Source: an uncultured Gemmiger sp. (GTDB lineage: Bacteria; Bacillota; Clostridia; Oscillospirales; Ruminococcaceae). From it: 54,073 bases of DNA. Positions 39,042 through 47,048 of the stretch are shown in pieces. Location of the stretch: NCBI GenBank assembly GCA_934502625.1, contig CAKSUQ010000015.1, positions 1-54,073 on the forward strand. The letters run 5' to 3'. How positions within the stretch are numbered: position 1 is the first letter of the stretch; every line of letters begins with the position of its first letter. Position numbers and translations under genes: made by a program. A model generated the notes under the pieces. It had not been told where the DNA came from. It did no database searches and saw only the letters and a list, made by a program, of their open reading frames with translations.

Positions 39042-40823
39042 TTACTCTTCCACCGTCAGCGCAATGCTCAGATCCTTCAGCTGCTGGGCGTCGACGACAT
39101 CGGGCGCACCGCTCATGGGCTCGCCGGCGTTCTGCACCTTCGGGAAGGCGATGACGTCACGGATGGAGTCCTTCTTCAGCATCAACATCACCATGCGGTC
39201 AAGGCCGTAGGCCATACCGCCGTGCGGCGGTGCGCCAAACTTGTAGGCGTCCATCAGGAACCCGAAGCTCTCGCGCGCCTTCTCCTCGGTGAAGCCGAGG
39301 GCGTGGAACATGCGATCCTGCAGCGCGGGGTCGTTGATGCGCATCGAGCCGCCGCCCATCTCAACACCGTTCAGCACAATGTCGTAGGCAACGGCGTGGC
39401 AGGCACCGGGGTCGCTCTCGACCTTGTCGAGGTCTTCGGCCTTTGGCAGAGTGAACGGGTGGTGCATCGCCATCCAGCGGCCTTCCTGCTCGCTGTACTC
39501 GAACAGCGGGAAGTCGACGACCCACAGGAAGTTGAACTTGTCGGGATCGATCAGGCCGTGCTTGCGGGCGATGTCGAGACGCACCTGACCCAGCGCGGTA
39601 CAGGCCTTGACCCAATCCGTGTCGCTGACCAACAGCAGCACGTCGCCAGTCTCGGCGTTCAGCGCGGCGTAAAGGGCAGTTTTCTCGGCATCGGAGAGGA
39701 ACTTTTCAAAGCTCGAAGATGTGCCGTCGGCGGTCAGGCGGCTGTAGGCCAGACCCTTGGCGCCGTAAGTCTTGGCGACCTCGCCGAGCTTGTCGATGTT
39801 TTTGCGGGACAGCTTGTCGGCCAGCTCCTTCGCGTTGATGGCGCGGATCGTGCCGCCCGCCTCCAGCACAGCGGCGAAGGGCTTGAACTCGGTGCCCTTG
39901 AACACCTCGGTCACGTCCTGAATTTCGAGGCCAAAGCGGGTGTCGGGCTTATCAGAGCCAAAGCGACCCATGGCCTCGTCCCACGGCATACGATAGAACG
40001 GGGTTTCGACGTCGACGTTCAGCATTTCCTTCCACAGGCGCTTGATCAGCCCCTCGTTCAGGGTCATAATGTCGTCCTCGGAGACAAAGCTCATCTCCTC
40101 GTCGACCTGCGTGAACTCCGGCTGGCGGTCAGCGCGCAGGTCTTCGTCGCGGTAGCAGTGCGCGAGCTGGAAGTAGCGGTCGAAGCCGGACAGCATCAAA
40201 ATCTGCTTGTAGAGCTGCGGGCTCTGGGGCAGAGCGTAAAAATGCCCCGGCTGCACGCGGCTGGGAACCAGATAGTCGCGCGCACCCTCCGGCGTGGACT
40301 TGATGAGGGTGGGCGTCTCGATCTCGGTGAAGTGGTTCTCGCAGAAATAGTTGCGGATGATCTGCATGATCTTGCTGCGCAGGACGATCGGCTCGTGCAT
40401 CGAGGGACGGCGCAGGTCGAGGTAGCGGTAGCGCAGGCGCAGGTCGTCGTTGACGTTGATCTCGTCACGCAGCTCAAACGGCGTGGTCTGCGCCTCGCTC
40501 AGGATGCGCAGCTCGCTGACGTACAGCTCGACATCGCCGGTCGAAATCTTGTCGGTCTTGGCGGCGCGCTCGCGCAGCTTGCCGCGGCAGATGACGACAT
40601 ACTCGCTCTTGAGGCTCTCGGCCTTGGCGAAAACGTCCTTCGGCGTGTCCTCGTCGAAGACCAGCTGCAGAATGCCGGTAGTATCGCGCAGGTCGGCAAA
40701 GATGATGCCGCCCTTGTCGCGGGCGCGCGCGATGGAGCCGCAGACGGTCATTTCCTGCCCGGCCAGCGCAAGACTGACCTCGCCGCAATAGTTCGTGCGG
40801 CGCAGGCTGCCCAAAGTTTCCAT
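39042..40823 (-). CDS. aspS: Aspartate-tRNA ligase
   Basis: 593 residues, the bacterial length (includes the GAD insertion domain). OB-fold anticodon domain (1-105; KGGIIFADLRDTTGILQLVF), motif 1 (IIRNYFCENHFTEIETPTL), SPQLYKQILMLSGFDRYFQL, motif 2 (RDEDLRADRQPEFTQVDEEM), GAD domain at about 285-420, then PPHGGMAYGLDRMVMLML as motif 3. AGGGGA precedes the ATG. The GAD-containing type may be discriminating or not for Asn-tRNA; that depends on a residue I did not assign. Confidence 0.96.
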   Translation of the reverse strand: METLGSLRRTNYCGEVSLALAGQEMTVCGSIARARDKGGIIFADLRDTTGILQLVFDEDTPKDVFAKAESLKSEYVVICRGKLRERAAKTDKISTGDVELYVSELRILSEAQTTPFELRDEINVNDDLRLRYRYLDLRRPSMHEPIVLRSKIMQIIRNYFCENHFTEIETPTLIKSTPEGARDYLVPSRVQPGHFYALPQSPQLYKQILMLSGFDRYFQLAHCYRDEDLRADRQPEFTQVDEEMSFVSEDDIMTLNEGLIKRLWKEMLNVDVETPFYRMPWDEAMGRFGSDKPDTRFGLEIQDVTEVFKGTEFKPFAAVLEAGGTIRAINAKELADKLSRKNIDKLGEVAKTYGAKGLAYSRLTADGTSSSFEKFLSDAEKTALYAALNAETGDVLLLVSDTDWVKACTALGQVRLDIARKHGLIDPDKFNFLWVVDFPLFEYSEQEGRWMAMHHPFTLPKAEDLDKVESDPGACHAVAYDIVLNGVEMGGGSMRINDPALQDRMFHALGFTEEKARESFGFLMDAYKFGAPPHGGMAYGLDRMVMLMLKKDSIRDVIAFPKVQNAGEPMSGAPDVVDAQQLKDLSIALTVEE

Positions 40824-40866
40824 ATTTTCAAATCCCCTTTACGGTTTTATCTTTTACTAAAGTCTT

Positions 40867-40895
40867 ATTATACCGCGCCGCGCCGGGTTTGGCAA
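40867..40895 (-). promoter_or_regulatory. Promoter of aspS
   Basis: Minus strand TTGCCA (40895-40890), 17-bp spacer, TATAAT (40872-40867). Confidence 0.75.
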
Positions 40896-40949
40896 GGGGC
40901 TGGCCGCCCGCCGGGGCGAAAAACCGCGCAAAATGTTTCCAAAAGGATA

Positions 40950-40978
40950 TTGACAATTTTTGAAGCGGCTGTTATAAT
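40950..40978 (+). promoter_or_regulatory. Consensus promoter of tRNA-Lys
   Basis: TTGACA (40950-40955), 17-bp spacer, TATAAT (40973-40978), a perfect match, 32 bases before the mature tRNA 5' end. Confidence 0.92.
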
Positions 40979-41009
40979 AGTAAAGCTGTGAATCCCACAG
41001 CGCAGAAAT

Positions 41010-41085
41010 GTGCCTGTAGCTCAGTTGGTAGAGCATCTGACTTTTAATCAGAGGGTCCAGGATTCGAGTTCCTGCAGGCGCACCA
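41010..41085 (+). tRNA. tRNA-Lys (anticodon TTT)
   Basis: 76 bases with all four arms. Acceptor GTGCCTG pairs with CAGGCGC (one G-T); D arm AGCTCAGTTGGTAGAGC; anticodon stem TCTGA/TCAGA around loop CTTTTAA with anticodon TTT at 41043-41045; T arm with TTCGAGT; CCA is encoded. Single gene with its own promoter and terminator. Confidence 0.97.
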
Positions 41086-41087
41086 AG

Positions 41088-41123
41088 ACCGCCCGCAACT
41101 GTATGGTTGCGGGCGGTTTTTGT
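41088..41123 (+). terminator. Terminator of tRNA-Lys
   Basis: Hairpin ACCGCCCGCAAC / GTTGCGGGCGGT (41088-41099, 41106-41117) followed by TTTTTG, starting 3 bases after CCA. Confidence 0.93.
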
Positions 41124-41152
41124 TGTGTATTGATTTATAACGCGGCGGATTT

Positions 41153-41180
41153 GCGGGGCGTCGGGGACGCCGCCCCCTAC
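41153..41180. repeat. Single family 2 palindrome
   Basis: Core GCGTCGGGGACGC with right arm CCCCCTAC. Same as the unit at 8497-8524 except for one loop base. Confidence 0.8.
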
Positions 41181-41207
41181 AACGCTGGCAAATTTCTGCG
41201 AAACGCT

Positions 41208-42911
41208 TTACACGATCCCGGTCAGATCATACCCGTCCAGCCACGCCTTTGCTGTCTCGCAGACGCCGCGCAGGCAGTTTTCATCAAAGGGGCTTTCCAG
41301 CCCGGCGTTTTGCAGCAGTTCGGTGAATGTCCGGCTGCCGCCCTGCCGCGTGTAGGCCATGTAGTGTACCCACGCATCATCGCGGTCTTTTTGCAGCATT
41401 GCCCAGAATTGCAGGCTGACCGTCTGCGCCAAGCAGTAGTCGATGTAGTAAAACGGGCTTTGGTAAATGTGCATCTGCCGCTGCCAGCCCTCGCCCTCGG
41501 CGTAGAAGGGGATCTCGCCGTCCAGCCGCATCCACGGCATGTAGACGCCCAGCAGCTCCTTCCAGACGGCGTGGCGCTGCGCCGGGGTCATCTCCGGCTT
41601 TTCGTAGACGATGTGCTGGAAGTGGTCGACCATCGTGCCGTAGGGGATGAAGACCAGCGCCCCCGCCAGATGGCTGTAGCGGAACTTCCGCGCGTCCGCG
41701 CCGAAGAAGCCCTCCGCCCACGGCCACGCGAAGAACTCCATCGACATCGAGTGTACCTCGCAGGACTCCATGCTCGGCCAGACGTAGGAGTACGGGATGC
41801 GGTCGCGGTTTAGGTATGCCTCAAAGGCGTGCCCGGCCTCGTGGGTCACAACCTCGACGTCGCCCTGCGTGCCGTTGAAATTGGCAAAGATGAAGGGCAT
41901 CTCGTAGTCGCCCAGCATCGTGCAGTAGCCGCCGCCCGCCTTGCCGGGGGTGGACAGGACATCCATCAGCCCATCGTCGAGCATTTTGTTGAAAAATACG
42001 CCGCTCTCCGGCGACAGCTCCTCGTAGAATTTTCTGCCCTGTGCCAGAATCGCGGCAGCGTCACCGGCGGGCTTCGGGTTGCCGCTGCGGAACATCAGGG
42101 CGTTGTCGGCAAAGCTCATCGGATACTGCTTGCCCAGCCGCTTGGCCTGTGCGCGGTAGATGCTGTCCGCCAGCGGAACGAGGTATTTGCGCACAGCAGC
42201 GCGGAATTTCTCCACGTCCGCCTTTGTATAGCAGTTGCGCCCCATGCGGTAGTAGCCCAGCGTCGTGTAGCCCTCGCAGCCGAGCTTTTTGCCCATCGTG
42301 TCCCGCAGGTGGACGAGCTTGTCGTAAATGCCGTCGAACTCGGCCTGATGCTCCTTGTACCAGCGCCCCTCGGCCTGCCACGCGGCCAAGCGGCGGGCGT
42401 CGTCCGGGTCACTCTTGAAGGGTGACAGCTGGCTCAGCGTGTAGACACCGCCCTCGAAGGGGATCTGCGCCGACGCGATGAGCTTGCCGTAGTCGGTGGA
42501 AAGCTGGTTTTCCTGCGCCATTTCGTCGAGAATTGCGGGCGAGAACGCCTTGTCGGCCAGCTCGGCGTTTACAAACATCAAATCGCCGTACTCGGCGGCA
42601 AAATCTTTGCGGAAGGGCGAGGCAAGCATGGCGCGGCTCCACGCGTTCTGGCAGGCCTGCAATTGCGGCGCGGCCTCATTCCAGAAGGTCATCTCGCCGT
42701 CGTAGAAAGCGTCGCGGGTGTCGATGGTGTTGCGGATGCTGGCGAGGTTGAACAGGGTGTCGATATGGCGGTTGAGCTTTTCCTCGTCGAGGAAGACCGC
42801 GCGGGCGTCCGCGTAGGATGCGGCGGCGCTCAGGCGGGCGGTCAGGTCGGCGTACTGCTGCTGCATCGCGGCAAGGTCGGGGCGCCGGTAGGGCATCTCG
42901 GAAAATTTCAT
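41208..42911 (-). CDS. M3 family oligoendopeptidase (PepF-like)
   Basis: 567 residues from ATG 42911, with AAGGAGA 8 bases upstream. The zinc motif HEAGHAFEAYL lies near residue 352, with the downstream Glu ligand in MESCEVHSMSMEFFAW. The helical M3 fold is visible throughout (PEELSPESGVFFNKML, GKAGGGYCTMLGDYEMPFIF before the zinc site). Related to the clostridial/bacillar M3 oligoendopeptidase group that cleaves cytoplasmic peptides of 7-17 residues. No signal peptide. Single gene with its own promoter. Confidence 0.93.
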   Translation of the reverse strand: MKFSEMPYRRPDLAAMQQQYADLTARLSAAASYADARAVFLDEEKLNRHIDTLFNLASIRNTIDTRDAFYDGEMTFWNEAAPQLQACQNAWSRAMLASPFRKDFAAEYGDLMFVNAELADKAFSPAILDEMAQENQLSTDYGKLIASAQIPFEGGVYTLSQLSPFKSDPDDARRLAAWQAEGRWYKEHQAEFDGIYDKLVHLRDTMGKKLGCEGYTTLGYYRMGRNCYTKADVEKFRAAVRKYLVPLADSIYRAQAKRLGKQYPMSFADNALMFRSGNPKPAGDAAAILAQGRKFYEELSPESGVFFNKMLDDGLMDVLSTPGKAGGGYCTMLGDYEMPFIFANFNGTQGDVEVVTHEAGHAFEAYLNRDRIPYSYVWPSMESCEVHSMSMEFFAWPWAEGFFGADARKFRYSHLAGALVFIPYGTMVDHFQHIVYEKPEMTPAQRHAVWKELLGVYMPWMRLDGEIPFYAEGEGWQRQMHIYQSPFYYIDYCLAQTVSLQFWAMLQKDRDDAWVHYMAYTRQGGSRTFTELLQNAGLESPFDENCLRGVCETAKAWLDGYDLTGIV

Positions 42912-42942
42912 GGTGCGTCTCCTTTGTGTCGATTTTTCTTGT

Positions 42943-42971
42943 ATTATAGCACCGCCGTGTTCGGGACGCAA
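42943..42971 (-). promoter_or_regulatory. Promoter of the M3 peptidase gene
   Basis: Minus strand TTGCGT (42971-42966), 17-bp spacer, TATAAT (42948-42943). Confidence 0.75.
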
Positions 42972-43051
42972 ATCTTGCACAAAGCGCAGCAAAATTTGTG
43001 GTGCAGGTCGACGGTTTTTGCATTTCTGTATAAATTTTTCGGATTTTATTC

Positions 43052-43080
43052 TTGCAAATTGTACGCATCTTGAGTATAAT
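43052..43080 (+). promoter_or_regulatory. Promoter of ireB
   Basis: TTGCAA (43052-43057), 17-bp spacer, TATAAT (43075-43080), 37 bases before the ATG. Confidence 0.82.
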
Positions 43081-43116
43081 AAGGCTAAGATTACCATGCA
43101 AAGGGGGATATTTCAA

Positions 43117-43368
43117 ATGCCGATCTCTGAACCTACCGCTGTATTCTCCATCCGTGATGACCGTGACATGGAGATCAAGCAGGCGGTGCTGCAGGTGTAC
43201 CGTGCGCTGGAGGAGAAGGGCTACAACCCCATCAATCAGCTCGTCGGCTACATCCTGTCGGAAGACCCGACCTACATCACGACCTACAAGAATGCCCGCG
43301 CCATCATCCGCCGCATCGACCGCGACGACCTGCTGCAGGCACTGGTACGTGATTTCGTGAAAAATTAA
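43117..43368 (+). CDS. ireB: IreB family regulatory phosphoprotein (DUF965)
   Basis: 83 residues from ATG 43117, with AAGGGGG 8 bases upstream; an ATG at 43096 lies before the ribosome site. KQAVLQVYRALEEKGYNPIN, QLVGYILSEDPTYITTYKNA and IRRIDRDDLLQALVRDF define the family. In Enterococcus the IreK kinase phosphorylates Thr4 and Thr7; here the residues are Ser4 and Thr7, so phosphorylation by a PASTA-type kinase elsewhere is likely. It usually lies between alaS and ruvX, but here stands alone. It links with cephalosporin tolerance in enterococci. Confidence 0.95.
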   Translation: MPISEPTAVFSIRDDRDMEIKQAVLQVYRALEEKGYNPINQLVGYILSEDPTYITTYKNARAIIRRIDRDDLLQALVRDFVKN

Positions 43369-43380
43369 GGTTTAGGAAGT

Positions 43381-43420
43381 AAAAGCGCCCGTGTATCAAA
43401 TGGATACACGGGCGCTTTTT
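43381..43420 (+). terminator. Terminator of ireB
   Basis: Hairpin of 14 bp (arms 43384-43397 and 43403-43416) followed by TTTTT. Confidence 0.95.
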
Positions 43421-43427
43421 AGCTAAT

Positions 43428-43449
43428 GCCTTCCCCTGAGGGGGAAGCC
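43428..43449. repeat. Collapsed family 1 hairpin, copy M
   Basis: GCCTTCCCC-TGAG-GGGGAAGCC followed by TTTTT, just past the stop codon of the leftward PLP-enzyme gene. Confidence 0.8.
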
Positions 43450-43455
43450 TTTTTC

Positions 43456-44718
43456 TTATTCCGCAAAGAACGCGTTCTGCACGGCGTTCAGCACGGCAGC
43501 GCGGCCGGCGGTGAAATTCACACCGCCCTGCAGGTAGCAGGTGTAGGGTGCGCGCAGGGGCCCATCGCAGGAAATCTCGATCGTGCTGCCCTCGGTGAAG
43601 CTGCCCGACGCCATGACGACCTTGTCGGTGTAGCCCGGCTCGTCGGCGGGCTCTGGGCTGGCGAAGCTGTCCACCGGGCTGTTGTGCTGGATGCCCGCGC
43701 AGAAGCCGGTCAGCGCGGCGGCACTGCCGGAATCAAAGCAAGTCACAATGTCGTTGTGGTCGGCGGTGTAGCGCGGCACGGGGTTGACGCCCACCAGTTC
43801 CAGCAGGCACTGGGCGTAGATGGCGGTCTTCAGCGCCTCGCAGACAACGCCCGGCGCGTAGTAGAAGCCGAGGAAGGTGTCGCGCAGGCTGTCCTGCGTG
43901 CAGCCGAGGTCGCTGCCGATGCCCGGCGCGGTGAAGCGGTGGCTGCACTTTTCCACCAGATCGCGGCGGCCTGCGATGTAGCCGCCGGTGGGGGTGATGC
44001 CGCCGCCGGGGTTCTTGATGAAGCTGCCCGCCATAATGTCCGCGCCGAAGGCGACCGGCTCGGCCGTCTGGGTGAACTCGCCGTAGCAGTTGTCGACGAA
44101 GATGACCGCGTTGGGATTGGCCTTGCGGGCGACGTCAGCGACCTTCCGGATGGTGGCAAGGTCGAAGGCGTTGCGCGGGGTGTAGCCGCGGCTGCGCTGG
44201 ATATGCACGACCGTCGCGGTCTTGGCCTTCTCGGCGATCAGGTCGTAGTCGGGCATGAAGTCCGGCAGCAGCGGGCACTCGTCATAGTGGACGCCAAACT
44301 CCCGCAGCGTGCCGCAGCCCTTGCCCGCGTCGCCGATGCCGATGACGCCCTCCAGCGTGTCGTAGGGGCGGCCGGTGGCGGCCAGCAGCGTATCGCCGGT
44401 GCGCAGCAGGCCAAACAGCGCCACGGTCAGCGTGTGGGTGCCGCTCATGAACTGCGGGCGCACAAGGGCGGCTTCTGCGCCCATGCAGCGGGCAAAGACT
44501 TCTTCCAGCTTGTTGCGGCTGTCGTCCCAGACGCCGTAGCCACTGGAACCCCAGAAGTGGCGCGCCTCGACGCCGCAGTCGGTGAAGGCGCGCAGCATCT
44601 TCAGCTGGTTGTAATCACGGATCTCCTCGACGTGGGCGAACTGCTCGCGGCACAGGGCAAGCGTCTTGCGGTCAAGCGCAAGCACTTCAGGGCGCAGATC
44701 ATAAAACTGTTCGATCAT
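43456..44718 (-). CDS. Methionine gamma-lyase family PLP protein (YnbB/aluminium-resistance type)
   Basis: 420 residues from ATG 44718, which overlaps the stop of the GNAT gene (ATGA). A Cys/Met-metabolism-like PLP fold: GSSGYGVWDDSRNKLEEVFA, VVHIQRSRGYTPR, VIFVDNCYGEF (Asp binding the PLP ring), and AGSFIKNPGGGITPTGGYIAG with the Schiff-base Lys. The group (PF06838) is often labelled aluminium resistance protein or methionine gamma-lyase, but its reaction is not well established. Last gene of the murD-GNAT operon. Confidence 0.92.
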   Translation of the reverse strand: MIEQFYDLRPEVLALDRKTLALCREQFAHVEEIRDYNQLKMLRAFTDCGVEARHFWGSSGYGVWDDSRNKLEEVFARCMGAEAALVRPQFMSGTHTLTVALFGLLRTGDTLLAATGRPYDTLEGVIGIGDAGKGCGTLREFGVHYDECPLLPDFMPDYDLIAEKAKTATVVHIQRSRGYTPRNAFDLATIRKVADVARKANPNAVIFVDNCYGEFTQTAEPVAFGADIMAGSFIKNPGGGITPTGGYIAGRRDLVEKCSHRFTAPGIGSDLGCTQDSLRDTFLGFYYAPGVVCEALKTAIYAQCLLELVGVNPVPRYTADHNDIVTCFDSGSAAALTGFCAGIQHNSPVDSFASPEPADEPGYTDKVVMASGSFTEGSTIEISCDGPLRAPYTCYLQGGVNFTAGRAAVLNAVQNAFFAE

Positions 44719-45500
44719 TGAATATTCCAATCTGTAGTATAATGTTGAATTTCACCGATTTGTAAAAAGCCGAGCTGTTCATAGAAGCCGCACAGCTCTG
44801 GGAAGCAGGCGAAGCGCACAGCGCGGTCGGCGGCCAGCTCGTTCGCCAAATCCACGATGAGCCACCGCGCCAGACCCCTGCCCTGCCATGCGGGGTCGGT
44901 GACACCCGCGGCCATGTAGCTCTCGGCGCTGCTCTGCTCATAGCAGCCCACCGTGCAGACGGGGCAGCCATCCTGCAGCAGGGCGCGGCACGCTCCGATG
45001 CCGTGCGCCAGCGCCGTGCAGGCCGTGGAGTAGAACTCATCGGCCTCGGCGTCATTCTCGGCAAAGACCAGACGGCTGACCGGCAGCATAGAGGGCGCTG
45101 TGTCCCGCACCAGCTCCGCCGGGTATGCGGGCGGCAGCGGCAGTGCGCGGCCGTGCGACAGTTCCCAGAGTGTCAACGGCGCGGCGGGCTGCCAGTGGTC
45201 GAGCGCCAGCGGGCGCTCGGTGCGCAGGGTGTCGGCGTGGAGAAATCGGAGAAGGCCGTTCAGCTCCTCGCGAGCGTCCTCCCCTGCTTCCCCGCCGGGC
45301 AGTTCACCACATAGCACCGCTGACCCGCCGCGCAGCTCCAGCACCGCCGAGCCGGGCAGCAGGTAAAACGACCACCCGCTTGCAGGGTGCTGCGCGAAGA
45401 GACGCAGGTGCGTGCCGAGAACGGCCTCAAAATAAGGCTTTCCGGCGATGCGGCAGAGGTATTCGGTTTGAAGCACAGGGGCGGCGGCGGATTGAATCAT
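44715..45500 (-). CDS. GNAT family N-acetyltransferase
   Basis: 261 residues. The first 130 residues are of unknown fold. The C-terminal GNAT domain (about 135-255) has the acetyl-CoA loop DPAWQGRGLARWLIVDLANE and a last-helix FYEQLGF motif with EIQHYTTDW. The start overlaps the murD stop and the end overlaps the PLP-enzyme start (ATGA at both ends), so all three are translationally coupled. Substrate unknown; position after murD suggests cell-wall precursor or amino-acid work, as inference. Confidence 0.88.
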   Translation of the reverse strand: MIQSAAAPVLQTEYLCRIAGKPYFEAVLGTHLRLFAQHPASGWSFYLLPGSAVLELRGGSAVLCGELPGGEAGEDAREELNGLLRFLHADTLRTERPLALDHWQPAAPLTLWELSHGRALPLPPAYPAELVRDTAPSMLPVSRLVFAENDAEADEFYSTACTALAHGIGACRALLQDGCPVCTVGCYEQSSAESYMAAGVTDPAWQGRGLARWLIVDLANELAADRAVRFACFPELCGFYEQLGFLQIGEIQHYTTDWNIQ

Positions 45501-46894
45501 TTCAGTGCGTTCACAATATTCTTGTAATCCCGCCCGCGTACCTCAAAATTCGGGTAGAGGTCAAACGACGCGGAGGCGGGCGAGAGGCTGACAACGTCTC
45601 CGGGCTGGGCGGCACCGCGCGCCAGCTCGACGGCGTGCTGCATACTGTCGGCGTGCAGGATCGTCAGGTCGCTCTCGGCAAAGCCCGCGCACTCGCGGAC
45701 AGCCTTCTCGATGCGGGGGCCGGTCGCGCCCATCAGCACCAGCGTCTTGACGTGCGCCAGAATCTCCGGTGCAAGCGGCTCATAGGGAATCTTCTTGTCG
45801 TAGCCGCCCGCGATCAGGATGATCTTCTGGTCAAAGCTGCGCAGCCCCGCAATCGTGCGTGTCGGGCTGGACGCAATGGAATCGTTGTAGTAGGTCACAC
45901 CGTCCAGCGTGCGAACGGGCTCGATGCGGTGCTCGACGCCGGTGAAGGTCGAGCCGACCTGACGCATGGCCTCGACAGGCACACGTCCCCAGACCGCCGC
46001 ACAGGCCGCCAACAGGTTTTCCACATTGTGCAGGCCGCGCAGTTTAATATCCTTGCGGGGCAGGATGGGCGTCACAACGCCGTTTTCGGCGTAGCAGAGC
46101 GTGTCGTCGCTCTCGCGCAGGAACGCGCCCTTGTCGGTCTCGTGCAGGCGGGTAAACCAGACCTGCTCGCCCTTGCAGTCGCTCTCCATGCTGCGGGAGA
46201 TGTCGTTCTCAAAGCCCAGCACGGCGCGGCAGGGCGGCACCTGCCACAGCAGAATGTTGCGCTTGGCGTCGATGTACTCCTGCATATCCTTGTGGTGGTC
46301 GAGGTGGTTCGGGGTCACGTTCGTGACCACGGCCACCTTCGGGCTGCGGCGCATGCTGATGAGCTGGAAGCTGGACAGCTCGACGACGGCCACGGCGTCG
46401 GGGGTCACGTCGGCCAGCTGGGGCAGCAGCGCCGCGCCGATGTTGCCGCCCAGGAACACCCGGCGGCCCGCAGCCTCGAACATCTTGGAGATCAGCGTCG
46501 TCGTGGTGGTCTTGCCGTCGGAGCCGGTCACGGCCACGATCTCGCAGGGGCAGAACTCAAAGAAAAGCTCCACCTCGCTTGTGACCATTGCGCCGGCCTG
46601 CAGCGCGGCCTGCAGTTCGGGCTTGTAGTATTCGTAGCCCGGCGTGCGCATGATGATGTCCTGCCCGGCGAAGCCGTCGGTGTAATGCTCGCCCAGGCTC
46701 AAATTCACCTTCAGGCGGCGCAGCGTGTCGGCGTAGTCACCGAAGTCGTCCAGGCTCTTTTTCTGGTCGCAGAGCGTGACCTGCGCGCCCAGCTCGACAA
46801 ACTGCTCAATGCAGCGCTTGTGGCTGACGCCTGCACCGATAAAAGCGATTTTTTTGCCTTTGACAAGTTCTTGCAGCTGTTCGATCGGCAGCAT
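45497..46894 (-). CDS. murD: UDP-N-acetylmuramoyl-L-alanine--D-glutamate ligase
   Basis: 465 residues. Domain 1 Rossmann (KIAFIGAGVSHKRCIEQF), domain 2 with the P-loop AVTGSDGKTTTTTLISKM, VVELSSFQLISM, TNVTPNHLDHHKDMQEYI, and domain 3 (VEHRIEPVRTLDGVTYYNDSIASSPT, then ILIAGGYDKKIPYEPL). Adds D-Glu to UDP-MurNAc-L-Ala in the cytoplasm. Lies outside the dcw cluster, at the head of a three-gene operon. GGGGAGA precedes the ATG. Confidence 0.95.
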   Translation of the reverse strand: MLPIEQLQELVKGKKIAFIGAGVSHKRCIEQFVELGAQVTLCDQKKSLDDFGDYADTLRRLKVNLSLGEHYTDGFAGQDIIMRTPGYEYYKPELQAALQAGAMVTSEVELFFEFCPCEIVAVTGSDGKTTTTTLISKMFEAAGRRVFLGGNIGAALLPQLADVTPDAVAVVELSSFQLISMRRSPKVAVVTNVTPNHLDHHKDMQEYIDAKRNILLWQVPPCRAVLGFENDISRSMESDCKGEQVWFTRLHETDKGAFLRESDDTLCYAENGVVTPILPRKDIKLRGLHNVENLLAACAAVWGRVPVEAMRQVGSTFTGVEHRIEPVRTLDGVTYYNDSIASSPTRTIAGLRSFDQKIILIAGGYDKKIPYEPLAPEILAHVKTLVLMGATGPRIEKAVRECAGFAESDLTILHADSMQHAVELARGAAQPGDVVSLSPASASFDLYPNFEVRGRDYKNIVNALK

Positions 46895-46926
46895 AAATAT
46901 CTCTCCCCTGCTAATAATCTATCCTC

Positions 46927-46955
46927 ATTATATACGAAACGCTGTGTTCCTGCAA
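46927..46955 (-). promoter_or_regulatory. Promoter of the murD operon
   Basis: Minus strand TTGCAG (46955-46950), 17-bp spacer, TATAAT (46932-46927). Same -35 as gap. Confidence 0.78.
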
Positions 46956-46984
46956 CAAAATTCGGCTCGCCGAAGCGAGCCGAA
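46952..46984 (-). terminator. Terminator of prs
   Basis: Hairpin TTCGGCTCGC-CGAA-GCGAGCCGAA (10-bp arms, 46961-46984), followed on the minus strand by TTTTG. It ends at the murD promoter. Confidence 0.7.
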
Positions 46985-47048
46985 GCAAAACGTGAGAGGG
47001 AGGGTAACCGCCACAAGCGGCGAACCCCTTCTTTGAAGCGCGAAGCGC

